From Bacteroidales bacterium (GTDB lineage: Bacteria > Bacteroidota > Bacteroidia > Bacteroidales > VadinHA17): 46,484 nt of DNA. How positions within the stretch are numbered: position 1 is the first letter of the stretch; each line of letters begins with the position of its first letter. The translations under genes were made by a program, and so were the position numbers. The notes beneath the pieces are model-generated. The model was not told the origin of the DNA and ran no database searches. It saw only the letters and a program-made list of their open reading frames with translations. Shown piece by piece: positions 16,878 through 26,380 of the stretch. The stretch is taken from assembly GCA_009877105.1 (NCBI GenBank), contig WXFD01000011.1, forward strand, positions 1-46,484, written 5' to 3'.

Positions 16878-17831
16878 ATGAAGAACTTTAAACATATTCT
16901 TTCTTATGTTATTAGTTTGTTAATATTAATAATATTGTTTTTTTGGATTGATAAAGATTCCTTAAGACTATTACTTAATACTAGTATTAAAAGCGTTTTA
17001 ATATCTATCCTATTTGCGTTAATCCTCTATTGTTCTTCCGGCATCGAACTATATTTTGTACGCAAACAATTTGGTGTTAGCTTAGGATTAATTGATATCT
17101 TTTTTTTACCAATAGTCGGAAATTTGTGGAGTTTTATTTTCCCGTTTCAGGGAAATCTGCTGTTTACTACACTTTTTTTCAAACAAAGATATAATATGAA
17201 AATAAGTGATAGTTTTTCAATAAGCATTTACCTTTATTTAGTGATATTATTTTTTGCAGGTCTTTTAGGATTAATTTTTGCTATTATCCACAAAATGTTT
17301 TTTTCATGGTTTGGCCTAATTGCATCAATTCTTTTGTTAAATCCATTTATAGTCTACTTGGTCAATTTGCTAATTAAAGATCTTAGATATTCACGTTTTT
17401 TGTGGGTTAAAAAAGTCCAGGAATTCTTTGCTTCTATCGTTGACAATGCCAATCAATTATGGAGGAATTTTGGTTTTACATTTATCATTCTGGGAATTAA
17501 TATAGTGAGGCTTTTTGTAAACATTTTATGGTTTTATTGGATATCTTTTTCCCTCGGATTTGGTCTGACTTTGTTTGAAGCAGGATTGATCAGTATAGTA
17601 ATGAGTATTTCCCTAATAATTAAGATTACTCCTAATAATCTCGGTGTGGCTCAACTTGTAACAGGTGGTTTTGTTAGTCTGATGAATGTTCAGCCCGATA
17701 ACGCGGTGTTAATTACCTTGTTTGCATCTGCAACCACAATGCTGCTGATTTTTACAGTGGGTCTTTATGGGAATTTTTATTATTTCAGGACAATAGATCT
17801 CAGGTCTTTAATTAAAAAGAGTGATCAATAA
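16878..17831 (+). CDS. UPF0104/LPG-synthase-TM-type flippase-like membrane protein
   Basis: 317 residues with about eight hydrophobic helices, an N-terminal ILSYVISLLILIILFFWI segment, and the family-typical ISLIIKITPNNLGVAQLVTGG near residues 247-267 (compare the P-x-x-x-G-xx-E region of PF03706). Some members translocate lipid-linked sugars; others accompany glycosyltransferases with no known role. The expected motif acid is replaced by Gln (VAQLV). Codons are strongly AT-rich, as in the two genes before it. Confidence 0.8.
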   Translation: MKNFKHILSYVISLLILIILFFWIDKDSLRLLLNTSIKSVLISILFALILYCSSGIELYFVRKQFGVSLGLIDIFFLPIVGNLWSFIFPFQGNLLFTTLFFKQRYNMKISDSFSISIYLYLVILFFAGLLGLIFAIIHKMFFSWFGLIASILLLNPFIVYLVNLLIKDLRYSRFLWVKKVQEFFASIVDNANQLWRNFGFTFIILGINIVRLFVNILWFYWISFSLGFGLTLFEAGLISIVMSISLIIKITPNNLGVAQLVTGGFVSLMNVQPDNAVLITLFASATTMLLIFTVGLYGNFYYFRTIDLRSLIKKSDQ

Positions 17832-17837
17832 ATATAT

Positions 17838-19433
17838 ATGGAGAGATTCACATTAGTTGATGCGATCAGAAATAAAATAAATGCTAATGATAACCTGAAC
17901 ATTATCTTTTTGATTTTCCTGGTGATTATTGTAAGGATTCCGCATCTGATCCTGCTGTCGTCGATAAACGAACCTGGTGGAGATGGGGCTTCGTATTATT
18001 GTCTCGCGAAGAACCTGGCATTATGCAAGGGTTATATATTGAATTTTAAGGAATTGTTTAACTCCTATCTTGATACCAGTGAACAGTTCAGGCATGATAT
18101 ATCTTATGTATGCAGCTGGTTTCCTCCTGTATATCCTGTATTAGGTGCTTTGTTCATGAAGATTTTTGGGAGCAAAATATTTTCCCTGATACTGCTGAAT
18201 ATATTTCTTCATGCATTGTCTGTAATGATACTTTTCAGGATATGCAGAATATATCTGGATAAAGTATACAGCACAATGATCTGTATTCTTTTTTCACTTA
18301 CTCCTCTTATTTTTTCATTGTCAGTATCAATTCTTTCCGAAACCACGTATGTGTTTTTCGTTTTGCTTACAATACTCTGCTGTATTCAGTATGACCGTAA
18401 AAAATTCAACAGTAAATCATTCATTCAACTGCTGATTATAAGTTCATTTACTTTGCTGACACGTAATATTGCAATTTTCACGATAGCAGGAGTATTCATC
18501 TGGTTCCTTAGCCTCAAACAGTATAAACGTTCCATTATTTATTTTTTAATTCTGGGAACAGTGTTTTTATTCTGGGAAGCCGGTTTTTCATTTCTGAACC
18601 ATCATCACATAACGTCAAGATATTTTACTACCTGGACACAGTCCAGGGCATTTCTGGGAGATGCCAACATGCTGCAATCAGGTATTGCAGGCATGTTCAA
18701 AGGAGTTTTTTCAGTTAAGCGTATTTCGGGCATTTTTCAGCTGATTTACAACATGCCCTCATCATCCTTTCTTTCAATCATCGCTGTTATATTGATCTTT
18801 CTTATTGCAAAAAGAAGCAGAACCAATGTAGAAAACTTGTTATTGATACATACAGGAATATTAATGCTTGCTTCAATTCCCATAAGGCCTCTTACTGAAA
18901 GGTACTTTGTTGTCCTTATCCCTTTGATGCTTGTATCAGGGGCTTCACTTCTTAATAACAAACATCAACCAATGCCATCCTGGCTTAATAAAAGAGTCCT
19001 TCTGGTTACCCTGGGATTCCTGTTTGCAGGATTCTCATATTCAGCGTTAAAATCATTGAAAGATACGGCCATGTCTAAAAATGATTTCAAGAAGCTTGAA
19101 ATACAATACCTGACATCAGGCATTGATGATCAAAGTAAAAGATGTATGGCATCATATCCCATGATTGTCAATCATCTTTTAGGCAATGAGACTCTTATTT
19201 TGCCGGTAAATGCCAGAACCGCTGACCAACTGGAATCAATAGTTGATCAGTACAGGATTGATTATTTCATTATAACATCTAAAGACAGTGAAATGATTAA
19301 TTCGGATCTTTATAAACATTTCTTCCTTAAAGAAGGATTAATCAAATTAAATAGTTTTGAGTTTGTGCTTAAAAAAATGAATCAGGATGTATGGGTTTAT
19401 TCGGTTAAAGATACTTCACAAGATAAATCATAG
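17838..19433 (+). CDS. GT-C (family 39/ArnT-like) membrane glycosyltransferase
   Basis: 531 residues: an N-terminal cytoplasmic stub, then about ten transmembrane helices and a soluble C-terminal tail of about 110 residues. The first external loop NEPGGDGASYYCLAKNL carries the acidic residue expected for metal or lipid-phosphate binding in the PMT_2/GT39 families (PF13231). It probably transfers a sugar from a polyprenyl-phosphate donor outside the inner membrane, where the GT2 enzyme at 11999 could supply the donor. The spacing to the preceding gene is 6 nt. Confidence 0.8.
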   Translation: MERFTLVDAIRNKINANDNLNIIFLIFLVIIVRIPHLILLSSINEPGGDGASYYCLAKNLALCKGYILNFKELFNSYLDTSEQFRHDISYVCSWFPPVYPVLGALFMKIFGSKIFSLILLNIFLHALSVMILFRICRIYLDKVYSTMICILFSLTPLIFSLSVSILSETTYVFFVLLTILCCIQYDRKKFNSKSFIQLLIISSFTLLTRNIAIFTIAGVFIWFLSLKQYKRSIIYFLILGTVFLFWEAGFSFLNHHHITSRYFTTWTQSRAFLGDANMLQSGIAGMFKGVFSVKRISGIFQLIYNMPSSSFLSIIAVILIFLIAKRSRTNVENLLLIHTGILMLASIPIRPLTERYFVVLIPLMLVSGASLLNNKHQPMPSWLNKRVLLVTLGFLFAGFSYSALKSLKDTAMSKNDFKKLEIQYLTSGIDDQSKRCMASYPMIVNHLLGNETLILPVNARTADQLESIVDQYRIDYFIITSKDSEMINSDLYKHFFLKEGLIKLNSFEFVLKKMNQDVWVYSVKDTSQDKS

Positions 19434-19467
19434 TCTAAGATAATCCACCGCGATAGAATTTACTGCA

Positions 19468-19481
19468 GGAAAGATCTTTCC
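19468..19481. promoter_or_regulatory. Perfect 14-bp palindrome in short spacer
   Basis: GGAAAGATCTTTCC is a perfect inverted repeat inside the 64-nt gap between the GT-C and Wzy-like genes, 17 nt before the next start codon. It could be a dimeric-regulator site or chance. No run of T follows, so it does not look like a terminator. Confidence 0.3.
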
Positions 19482-19497
19482 GCGTCAAGTTAAAAGA

Positions 19498-20985
19498 ATG
19501 TATCACTCACAAAATATTGTCAATCAGAAGTCGAAGCCACATATTTCCGCGGATCTTATTGAATTCGCAGAATTATTATTGTATCTTTTTATTGCATTCA
19601 TTTTGATTTATTACACGGGAGCAAGACTGAGCAGGCTGGCTTTTCTTATTATTTTACCTGTAGTATGGTTTTCCAAACGCGACTATTTCTGGTTAGTTTT
19701 CTTTTTTATTCTTATGGAAATGCCTGGTGGTCTTTTTTCGGGCGGCGAGAGGGATGACCCGCAAAGACTGCCTATCTATTCACTTATCCCGGGGATATCG
19801 TTTTCAATACAGGAGCTGTATATCCTGACACTTTTAGCCAAATCATTGTTTGTCACTAAAACACAAAATAGCGGGACACACCTTTTTTTTAAAAATGATT
19901 TAAAAACACTGGCATATTACTTAGTGTTACTATTGTTTATTTCTCCCCTTATGGGAATGAGTTTTGGTTCTATGTCACAAGCCTTTAAAATAGTTCTGCC
20001 TCTTACACTTTTATATTCTCTTTTCCGTATTTTAGATACTGATAAGAAAATTATAAGGTTGTTAAGATTATTATTCCCCTTTGCATTCATTACCCTTGCA
20101 CTTCAGGCATTTGAGCTTGTAAACGGACAACAGGTTATTTCAATGGTTAAGCCGGGTGTTACTGTAGTTCAAGGGGTATTATCTACCACGGAGCCAGGGG
20201 GATGGATCAGACCAATTGAAATGGGACACGCGATGTTTATTACATTCACCGGAAGCCTTTGGCTGCTTGTAAATAAAAGGCACAATTTTAACAGGTATTA
20301 TCTTATATCGGTGAACCTTGTTAGTTTTCTTGCTGTTTTCATGTCGGGAACGAGAAGCTGGATAATTGCCTTTGCTGCAGGTTATATCGTCTTTATCTAC
20401 CTCACGGGAATAAGGTCAACTACTATTTTAATGAGATCACTTATTATTATTTTCATACTTGTTCTGCTTATTAATTTTGTACCGATAATTCATAATCAGG
20501 TTTTAAACGCCTTCAGCAGGGTGAAAACAATTGAAGCAGTAGCACAGGGTGATATTACCGGAGGAGGTACAATAAGCCGTTATGATGTAAAAGCGCCTGG
20601 TGTTATGAAAGCGTTCTGGTCAAGCAGCATTATATTCGGAGCAGGCTTTAGCAACCTTTTCTTTGATTACTCAAACGGTCATATCGGTTATCACAATATT
20701 CTACTGAATGCCGGTATTATCGGATTATTTTTGTTTTTATCAATTATCGTCAAGTTGTTATACTATCCGTTCAGGATTTCCGGAAAATACCCGGGACCGA
20801 ATAAAATTGCATTTAAGATTAGTATTATTCCATTACTTATCCTGTTAATAATAAACACAGGAACTCAGACTATTGGCTATACGCCGTTGGGTATTAACAG
20901 GGTAATCCTGATATTTTATGCTTTATTTATGATCGAATTAGCTTCCAGAATATATTTAGAGAGAATAAATATAGCTCATAATTGA
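19498..20985 (+). CDS. O-antigen polymerase/ligase-like membrane protein (Wzy/WaaL type)
   Basis: 495 residues with about eleven hydrophobic helices and the large central loop (about 220-400) typical of the PF04932 family. MSGTRSWIIAFAAGYIVF is the recognisable conserved helix, and the loop carries SRYDVKAPGVMKAFWSS followed by an N-x-x-L helix. It should either polymerise repeat units on undecaprenyl diphosphate or ligate glycan to an acceptor. Sequence alone does not decide between Wzy and WaaL. Adjacency to Wzx at 21001 favours Wzy. Confidence 0.85.
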   Translation: MYHSQNIVNQKSKPHISADLIEFAELLLYLFIAFILIYYTGARLSRLAFLIILPVVWFSKRDYFWLVFFFILMEMPGGLFSGGERDDPQRLPIYSLIPGISFSIQELYILTLLAKSLFVTKTQNSGTHLFFKNDLKTLAYYLVLLLFISPLMGMSFGSMSQAFKIVLPLTLLYSLFRILDTDKKIIRLLRLLFPFAFITLALQAFELVNGQQVISMVKPGVTVVQGVLSTTEPGGWIRPIEMGHAMFITFTGSLWLLVNKRHNFNRYYLISVNLVSFLAVFMSGTRSWIIAFAAGYIVFIYLTGIRSTTILMRSLIIIFILVLLINFVPIIHNQVLNAFSRVKTIEAVAQGDITGGGTISRYDVKAPGVMKAFWSSSIIFGAGFSNLFFDYSNGHIGYHNILLNAGIIGLFLFLSIIVKLLYYPFRISGKYPGPNKIAFKISIIPLLILLIINTGTQTIGYTPLGINRVILIFYALFMIELASRIYLERINIAHN

Positions 20986-21000
20986 AAGTTCCAGTCGGTT

Positions 21001-22482
21001 TTGCTTAAGCAAAAATTCATACTTCATTTTTCTGCTGGTATTTTAGGTCATCTAATAACTGCTTTAACAGGAATTGTCGTTGCGCGGCTGGCCGGCCCTG
21101 AGATAATAGGAACCGTTGCCTACGGTGTAGCTTATGTCTCAATTTTTGGGTTTGGCCTTGGACTCTTTGGCTCATCTCACATGAAACTTGTTTCAGAGGG
21201 TCAAAACCATGGGAACTGTGTGAAGACATTCACGGTGCTTCAGACTCTCAATATTGTATTGTTTGTCCTGGTTTTTACAGGCTGGCTGCTGTTTCAGATA
21301 TTTATTGCCAGGCATCCTTTTCAGAAAGAACAGCTTTGGGTTATAATCATCTTTTTTATATTCTTCACACTATCCCAGTTTTTGAGCATGTGGCAGATCA
21401 ATTTCTCTGCCACCATTGAAGTGGCAAAAAACAGCATTCCCCAGTTGTTGCAGAATATTGCCTATAATTCTACCCGTATAATTGTTGTTCTGGTCGGACT
21501 GGGTGCAGTTGCACTTACTGCTTGTAATTTCGTCGGGTTATTGGTTGCAATGCCTGTTACACTTCATTATGTGAGAAAACTTCCCCGGGGCAAATTTGAT
21601 GCAATATTAATGCGCAGGTATCTTTCTGTTTCATTTGTTTTTCTGATCATCGCAATATGCGGAACACTGATCACAAACCTGGGCAGACTGTTCCTTGAAC
21701 ATTATGAGAGTGTCAGGGATGTCGGGCTGTTTACTGCCGGTAGCAGTATTGCAGGAATGTTACTGTTGATTTCAACAACAACCGGTACAATTTTTTTCCC
21801 TTTATTTTCAAAACTTGCTTCAGAGAACAATACCGAAAAGATAAATCATCAGATTGAGTTATTTGAAAGAATAATCCTTATTTTCCTGGCGCCTGCCGTG
21901 TTTGTTATCGCCACGTTTTCGACTCCGCTTATTGTTTTTTTATTGGGAGAGCGCTATGAATTGTCAGGCATTGTATTGAAAATACTGCTGATATCTGCCC
22001 TTATACAGGTTGTTACATTGCCTTACGGAAATCTTATTGCCGGAAAAGGATTATTTAAAACACTTTCGGTAATTAATGTCGTTCAGGTAATTGTTTTTGT
22101 TTTGTGCCTGGTCTTTTTTCTCGATCCCCGCTTCTTTGATCTTGGAGCCGTGGGACTTGCATGGGCCACTGCCTTTGCAAACATATTTATCTCGGGTTGT
22201 TTCGTTGCTGTCGTTTTAAAAAAGGAAAAAATCGAAGCATTCAGGAAAAATCTTAAATACTATCTGTCAACTATTTTACTGTCACTGATCTTAATGCTTA
22301 CAACACTGTCTGGGTTCATTACCGGGCATTTATTTATTAATGTCATTTTTGTAGCCTTCATCGTCCTGATCTATTATTTGATCTTATTCTTAATTAAATG
22401 GCTTACAAGAGATGATGTCAATATAATACTTGATTTCATTAATCCCCGGAAGCTGATCAGCTATATAAAAAGCGATCTTTAA
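21001..22482 (+). CDS. wzx: Oligosaccharide flippase (Wzx/MOP family)
   Basis: 493 residues with 12-14 predicted helices, an opening amphipathic segment, ALTGIVVARLAGPEIIGTVAY at about 21-41 and a C-terminal bundle. This is the polysaccharide-export PST branch of the MOP superfamily, moving lipid-linked repeat units across the inner membrane. The start is TTG 21001, 15 nt after the Wzy-like stop. The first internal Met is at residue 61, too late to be the start because it would remove two helices. Confidence 0.88.
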   Translation: MLKQKFILHFSAGILGHLITALTGIVVARLAGPEIIGTVAYGVAYVSIFGFGLGLFGSSHMKLVSEGQNHGNCVKTFTVLQTLNIVLFVLVFTGWLLFQIFIARHPFQKEQLWVIIIFFIFFTLSQFLSMWQINFSATIEVAKNSIPQLLQNIAYNSTRIIVVLVGLGAVALTACNFVGLLVAMPVTLHYVRKLPRGKFDAILMRRYLSVSFVFLIIAICGTLITNLGRLFLEHYESVRDVGLFTAGSSIAGMLLLISTTTGTIFFPLFSKLASENNTEKINHQIELFERIILIFLAPAVFVIATFSTPLIVFLLGERYELSGIVLKILLISALIQVVTLPYGNLIAGKGLFKTLSVINVVQVIVFVLCLVFFLDPRFFDLGAVGLAWATAFANIFISGCFVAVVLKKEKIEAFRKNLKYYLSTILLSLILMLTTLSGFITGHLFINVIFVAFIVLIYYLILFLIKWLTRDDVNIILDFINPRKLISYIKSDL

Positions 22483-22524
22483 TTAATCAGGGTAATGATA
22501 ATGTTTATCAGTTGATATTTATGA

Positions 22525-23679
22525 ATGAAATCTTCAAAAAACCTTAAAATTATATTCTTATCTGGTTCTTCGTCAGGAGAGAACCTGAGATATTATGACC
22601 TTAACAGTGACGGATTTTTTGTCGGTTCATGGGCAGGATTGTTTGCAAGGAGGCTGAAGGTTTATAAGCCTGAGCTCGATATTTCAATCTGGAGAGCAGA
22701 ACCTGTTGTCAAAAAACCTTTAAAAAAACGAATTTACGACCTGGACGGTATAATATGGCCCTGCAAGGGTATGCTGATTAAAAACGTCCTTTCTGCCGGA
22801 ATGTATCTGATGATCCTGAAACTGAGCCTCAGGCACCGGGTTATCATACATTATCATTCCCTGTTTGACAGGTTCATTCTTATCCGTTTTCTGCTCCCTC
22901 CAAATGTCAGGATAGTGCTTAGTCACCATGGAGGTGTGCCCCCGGATAAAGGAACCCTGAAGGATCTCTTTTTTCAGCTTACCTGCAGGCATGCTTCTGC
23001 AATAACATACCTTAGTTCCGGAGCCAGGGATTATTTGATGTCAATTAAGGTGCCTGTAACGAAAATCAGTTTTCTCCCTGTTGGAGCGGATTTTAATCTG
23101 TTCCGTCCAGCGGACAAAAATGAGGCTAGGAAAAAACTCGGTCTTGATCCGGACACTGTTTATGCAATCTATGTCGGCGCTTTTTACAGGCTGAAAAGCG
23201 TGGATATTATCCTGGATATTTACAACAAGCTGAAGGCACATTATAATTTCAGCGTAATATTTGTCGGGGGAGAGGATAATGAAAGCAATGACCTGTACGA
23301 GGAGGTTAAAAATTCGGGATGCCCGTACTTTGGAAGACAGGCGTACCCGGATATGCCTGTCTTTTATAATGCCGCCGATTTTTATATTCATCCGGCATTC
23401 AATCCGGCTTTCGGCGGGCTCGACGTTGCCTGGATTGAAGCGCTTGCATGCAACATCCCTGTCCTAAGCCCGCAGTTGAACTATCTTGATTTTGATTGTA
23501 CAGAATTGGGAGTTTCAATTGAAAGTCCGGAGGATGCGTTGTTGAAAACGGAATATTTGATCAAAGAGCATGGGAAATATAATAAGTGCCGGGAAACCGC
23601 CATTAAACATCTTGATGCCAATGTAGCAATCATGGATAGATTAATGACGATTTATAATTCTGTAGCCAAAGGCATTTGA
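22525..23679 (+). CDS. Family 4 glycosyltransferase
   Basis: 384 residues with a GT-B fold. The acceptor-side half has VLSHHGGVPPDKGTL, the linker has LPVGADFNLFRP, and the nucleotide-sugar half opens YAIYVGAFYRLKSVDII. Near the end, GGLDVAWIEALACNIPVLSP stands in the usual E-x7-E region, the first acid being displaced. The donor is not predictable. ATG 22525 is preferred over the out-of-frame ATG 22521. It begins a run of glycosyltransferases after wzx. Confidence 0.88.
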   Translation: MKSSKNLKIIFLSGSSSGENLRYYDLNSDGFFVGSWAGLFARRLKVYKPELDISIWRAEPVVKKPLKKRIYDLDGIIWPCKGMLIKNVLSAGMYLMILKLSLRHRVIIHYHSLFDRFILIRFLLPPNVRIVLSHHGGVPPDKGTLKDLFFQLTCRHASAITYLSSGARDYLMSIKVPVTKISFLPVGADFNLFRPADKNEARKKLGLDPDTVYAIYVGAFYRLKSVDIILDIYNKLKAHYNFSVIFVGGEDNESNDLYEEVKNSGCPYFGRQAYPDMPVFYNAADFYIHPAFNPAFGGLDVAWIEALACNIPVLSPQLNYLDFDCTELGVSIESPEDALLKTEYLIKEHGKYNKCRETAIKHLDANVAIMDRLMTIYNSVAKGI

Positions 23680-23814
23680 GTGAAAGGAGTGTTATAGCAG
23701 ATAGTCCCGAAAACAGGAAGACAATATTGTTCAGTTCATTTTTAAATCCAGGGTTTTATCGAAGAGAAATAATAGCTCTGAAATAATACTTGACTTGATT
23801 AATAGACTTTTTGC

Positions 23815-25089
23815 ATGAAGGTAATTTTTCTTATCACCTTCCCTCCGGCATACCATTTTAGCAGTTCAACGGTCCCGGCACATAGCTGGAAGAATAATAA
23901 AGGCAGAATGCTTGGTATATGGCGTGAAGATTGGGGCCATATTCTTGCAGAGGAGGTAAAAAAATCATACCCTGAAATAGCATTTGAAGTATGGAGGCCG
24001 GATTATAGAGCCGAAAAAGAATATGTTCATGTTTTTAATGACGGGGTGGTACACAGGAGCTTCCCCGCTCGCCGTAAAATCACGTTTTATGGTCTTAAGT
24101 TAAAATGGTTTTATAACTCACCTGATATAATAAAGGCACTTGGGAAATACATCTACCCTAATGGTGATTACCAAAATACGATTTGTCATATCCCTGTTGA
24201 TTATAGCTTTCTGGGTCACTCAATATTAAAGAAATATGGGAAGAAACTGACCTTTATACATACTTCTCATTTGAACCCTGCAATATTATTAAGCAGGGCA
24301 AATACAAAGAACCCTTGTAAGTGGCTGCATAGGCAGTTGATCTGGAGAAGATACGACAGATATTTGTCTAATATTCAGTATCTGGCACTATCTTCTGACA
24401 GGATTGATTTTTTCAATACAGTTACACCAGATTGCAGAATCTATACTTTTAATTATTTGTGGTTTGATTTGTCATGGTCGCGTAATAAAATAAACAATGA
24501 AAAGGCGCGTGACCTGTTAGGACTTCCCACGGGAATTAAAGTTTTATTATCATCATCACGAATAGTCCCGGAGAAACAGTTAGACAAATTGATTGGTTCT
24601 CTTTCGAAATTAAGGAATAGCAATTATATCTGTCTGATATCCGGAACAGGTGAAGAAAAGTATATTAATTATCTGCAATCCTTGGTTAATTCTCTAAATT
24701 TAGCTGACAAAATCGTTTTTACCGGTTATCTTGATGAGACTCTTTTTTTATATTATTGCGCTGCTGATCTTTTTGTCAGCACCTCTTTAAGTGAAGGAGG
24801 TCCGGTATCCGTTTTAAAGGCTCTTGCTCTGGGTGTGCCAGTTATGGCAACCGACACCGGTATTGCTGCATATATACTAAAAAAGTATAGAGTGGGAAAA
24901 GTACTGGATAGTCAGAATTCAGAGGAGTGGAGCAGGATTATTGATCAATTTCTTGCCGGTAATGAGATAAAGTCCCTTGACCCTGTAGTGTTTGCATCAG
25001 AATATGATAGTAAAAATGCTATAGAAAAGCTTGTTGATGCCTATCAGGATAGTATTGAAAGATTTATAGAACAACAGGACAAAAGTTAG
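23815..25089 (+). CDS. Family 4 glycosyltransferase
   Basis: 424 residues with a GT-B fold: an N-terminal acceptor domain (HTSHLNPAILLSR), LLSSSRIVPEKQLDKLI at the donor-domain start and STSLSEGGPVSVLKALALGVPVM as the phosphate/ribose-binding E-x7-type motif. The donor and linkage are unknown. The upstream 135-nt gap (23680-23814) has no hairpin repeat or clear promoter. Confidence 0.88.
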   Translation: MKVIFLITFPPAYHFSSSTVPAHSWKNNKGRMLGIWREDWGHILAEEVKKSYPEIAFEVWRPDYRAEKEYVHVFNDGVVHRSFPARRKITFYGLKLKWFYNSPDIIKALGKYIYPNGDYQNTICHIPVDYSFLGHSILKKYGKKLTFIHTSHLNPAILLSRANTKNPCKWLHRQLIWRRYDRYLSNIQYLALSSDRIDFFNTVTPDCRIYTFNYLWFDLSWSRNKINNEKARDLLGLPTGIKVLLSSSRIVPEKQLDKLIGSLSKLRNSNYICLISGTGEEKYINYLQSLVNSLNLADKIVFTGYLDETLFLYYCAADLFVSTSLSEGGPVSVLKALALGVPVMATDTGIAAYILKKYRVGKVLDSQNSEEWSRIIDQFLAGNEIKSLDPVVFASEYDSKNAIEKLVDAYQDSIERFIEQQDKS

Positions 25090-25155
25090 CCTAACATTCT
25101 TCTCTATTTCAGAAACGAGAGATGCCGGCCTGAAATATTAACTTTTTTGGTAATT

Positions 25156-26082
25156 ATGAGTCACCCTCCGCTGGTTACAGTACTAGTTTTATCGTATAAT
25201 GGGAAACACTTGCTAAGTGATTGTCTGAGGTCTTATCTTGAAAACAGCTATCCGTCTTATTATCTGGTATTGATAGATAATGGCTCAACCGACGGAACAA
25301 AAGAGTATGTTGAGTCAAATTTTCCACAAGTGAAAGTTTTGCGAACAGAAACCAATCTTAAATATTCCGGAGGATTTAATTTTGGCCTGAAATATGCCTT
25401 TGATGAACGGAATGCCGATTATGTGCTGATAACAAACAACGATGTGGTGGCTGACAACAATCTCATTTCTGCCCTGGTTGAAACCGCTGGAAAAAACAAA
25501 GAGGCCGGCTTCGTTATGGGGAAAGTTTATTATCATGAAAAGCATGACACATTTCAGACTGTCGGGAAAAAATATGACCCGGTGCTCTGGAACGGCGGCC
25601 ATATCGGACAGGGCGAAAAGGATACGGGGCAGTATGACCAGATTGCCGAACGCGCATGGTGCGACGATATCTGCTGGCTTGTAAAACGGGAGGTGTATGA
25701 AAAGACCGGCGGCTATGACACCGAGTTTGCTTTCCAGGGAGAAGACTTTGACTGGCAGATTCGGGCAAAACAGCTTGGATATAAAATTATGTACACGCCC
25801 CATGCCAAGCTCTGGCACAAGGAGAGCATGACAATCGGCAAATCATCTCCTTTCAAGGCTTATTACGACGCCCGCAACCCCCTTATCATCCACATGAAAT
25901 ACCGCTCTGCCGATGAGTTCAGAAGGTATTTCCATATCCGCTTCAGGCAATTGATGAGTTCATCCTTTAAACAAATGATCAGGTTGAGACTCAGACATGT
26001 GTGGGCGAATTTATCGGGTATGGGAAGTGCAATTAAATGGGGAATCAGGAATAAGAAGCTGACGTGGAGGCATTTTGTATAA
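25156..26082 (+). CDS. Family 2 glycosyltransferase, rhamnosyltransferase-like
   Basis: About 308 residues. A GT-A fold with VLVLSYNGKHLLSDCLRSYL near the start, LVLIDNGSTDGT, the metal region ITNNDVVADNN, and the late EDFDWQIRAKQLGYKIMYTP segment typical of WbbL-like rhamnosyl- and mannosyltransferases. I chose ATG 25156 (MSHPPLV) instead of the in-frame TTG 25147. The stop lies 11 nt before the inverted family A array. Confidence 0.9.
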   Translation: MSHPPLVTVLVLSYNGKHLLSDCLRSYLENSYPSYYLVLIDNGSTDGTKEYVESNFPQVKVLRTETNLKYSGGFNFGLKYAFDERNADYVLITNNDVVADNNLISALVETAGKNKEAGFVMGKVYYHEKHDTFQTVGKKYDPVLWNGGHIGQGEKDTGQYDQIAERAWCDDICWLVKREVYEKTGGYDTEFAFQGEDFDWQIRAKQLGYKIMYTPHAKLWHKESMTIGKSSPFKAYYDARNPLIIHMKYRSADEFRRYFHIRFRQLMSSSFKQMIRLRLRHVWANLSGMGSAIKWGIRNKKLTWRHFV

Positions 26083-26093
26083 CAGTATTCGGT

Positions 26094-26177
26094 GTTTCGG
26101 GTTTCGGGTTTCGGGTTCAAGGTTCAAAGTTCAAAGTTTCGGGTTTCGGGTTTAAGGTTTAAGGTTTCGAGTTTTGG
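26094..26177. repeat. Family A heptamer array, 12 units, inverted
   Basis: Twelve uninterrupted units of GTTNNNN (GTTTCGG, GTTCAAG, GTTCAAA, GTTTAAG, GTTTCGA, GTTTTGG), the reverse complement of the arrays at 114-365 and 42384-42537. It begins 11 nt after the GT2 stop. Confidence 0.93.
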
Positions 26178-26220
26178 GTTATATTTTTGACTCAGTTTAA
26201 TTACTACTTTGCCGAATACC
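26178..26220. repeat. Left copy of A/C linker, inverted relative to 42341-42383
   Basis: A non-tandem linker joins the family A array to a family C word. Its reverse complement, together with the adjoining heptamers (26161-26220), matches 42341-42400 at 54 of 60 positions, and all six differences are transitions. It is a specific marker showing that two compound A/C elements share an origin. Confidence 0.88.
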
Positions 26221-26371
26221 AAATACCGTTTTAAAAGACGCCTAATTCAGTAATCGGTATTCAGTATTCAGTAATCGGTATACAGTCAATCTCATGACAA
26301 ACCGAACACCGAACACCGAACAACGAATACCGGTTTCCGAATACCGAATACCGAATACTGAGTACCAGGTT
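26221..26371. repeat. Family C palindromic repeats
   Basis: The left arm is GGTATTCAGT/AATCGGT words, the core CAGTCAATCTCATGACA starts at 26283, and the right arm is ACCGAACACCGAATACCG words, so the two sides are complementary. The right arm is open in the frame of the next gene and would add an N-terminal PNTEYR-like tail if an upstream ATG at 26294 were used. I consider that unlikely. Confidence 0.88.
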
Positions 26372-26380
26372 CTTCAAAGC

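Noticed and set aside
23680..23814. Possible small gene or regulatory RNA in the 135-nt gap
   Set aside because: No convincing frame, hairpin or repeat was found there.
26294..26380. N-terminal extension of the ATP-grasp gene (MTNRTPNTEQRIP...)
   Set aside because: The extra 29 residues are translated family C repeat. A normal start exists at ATG 26381.
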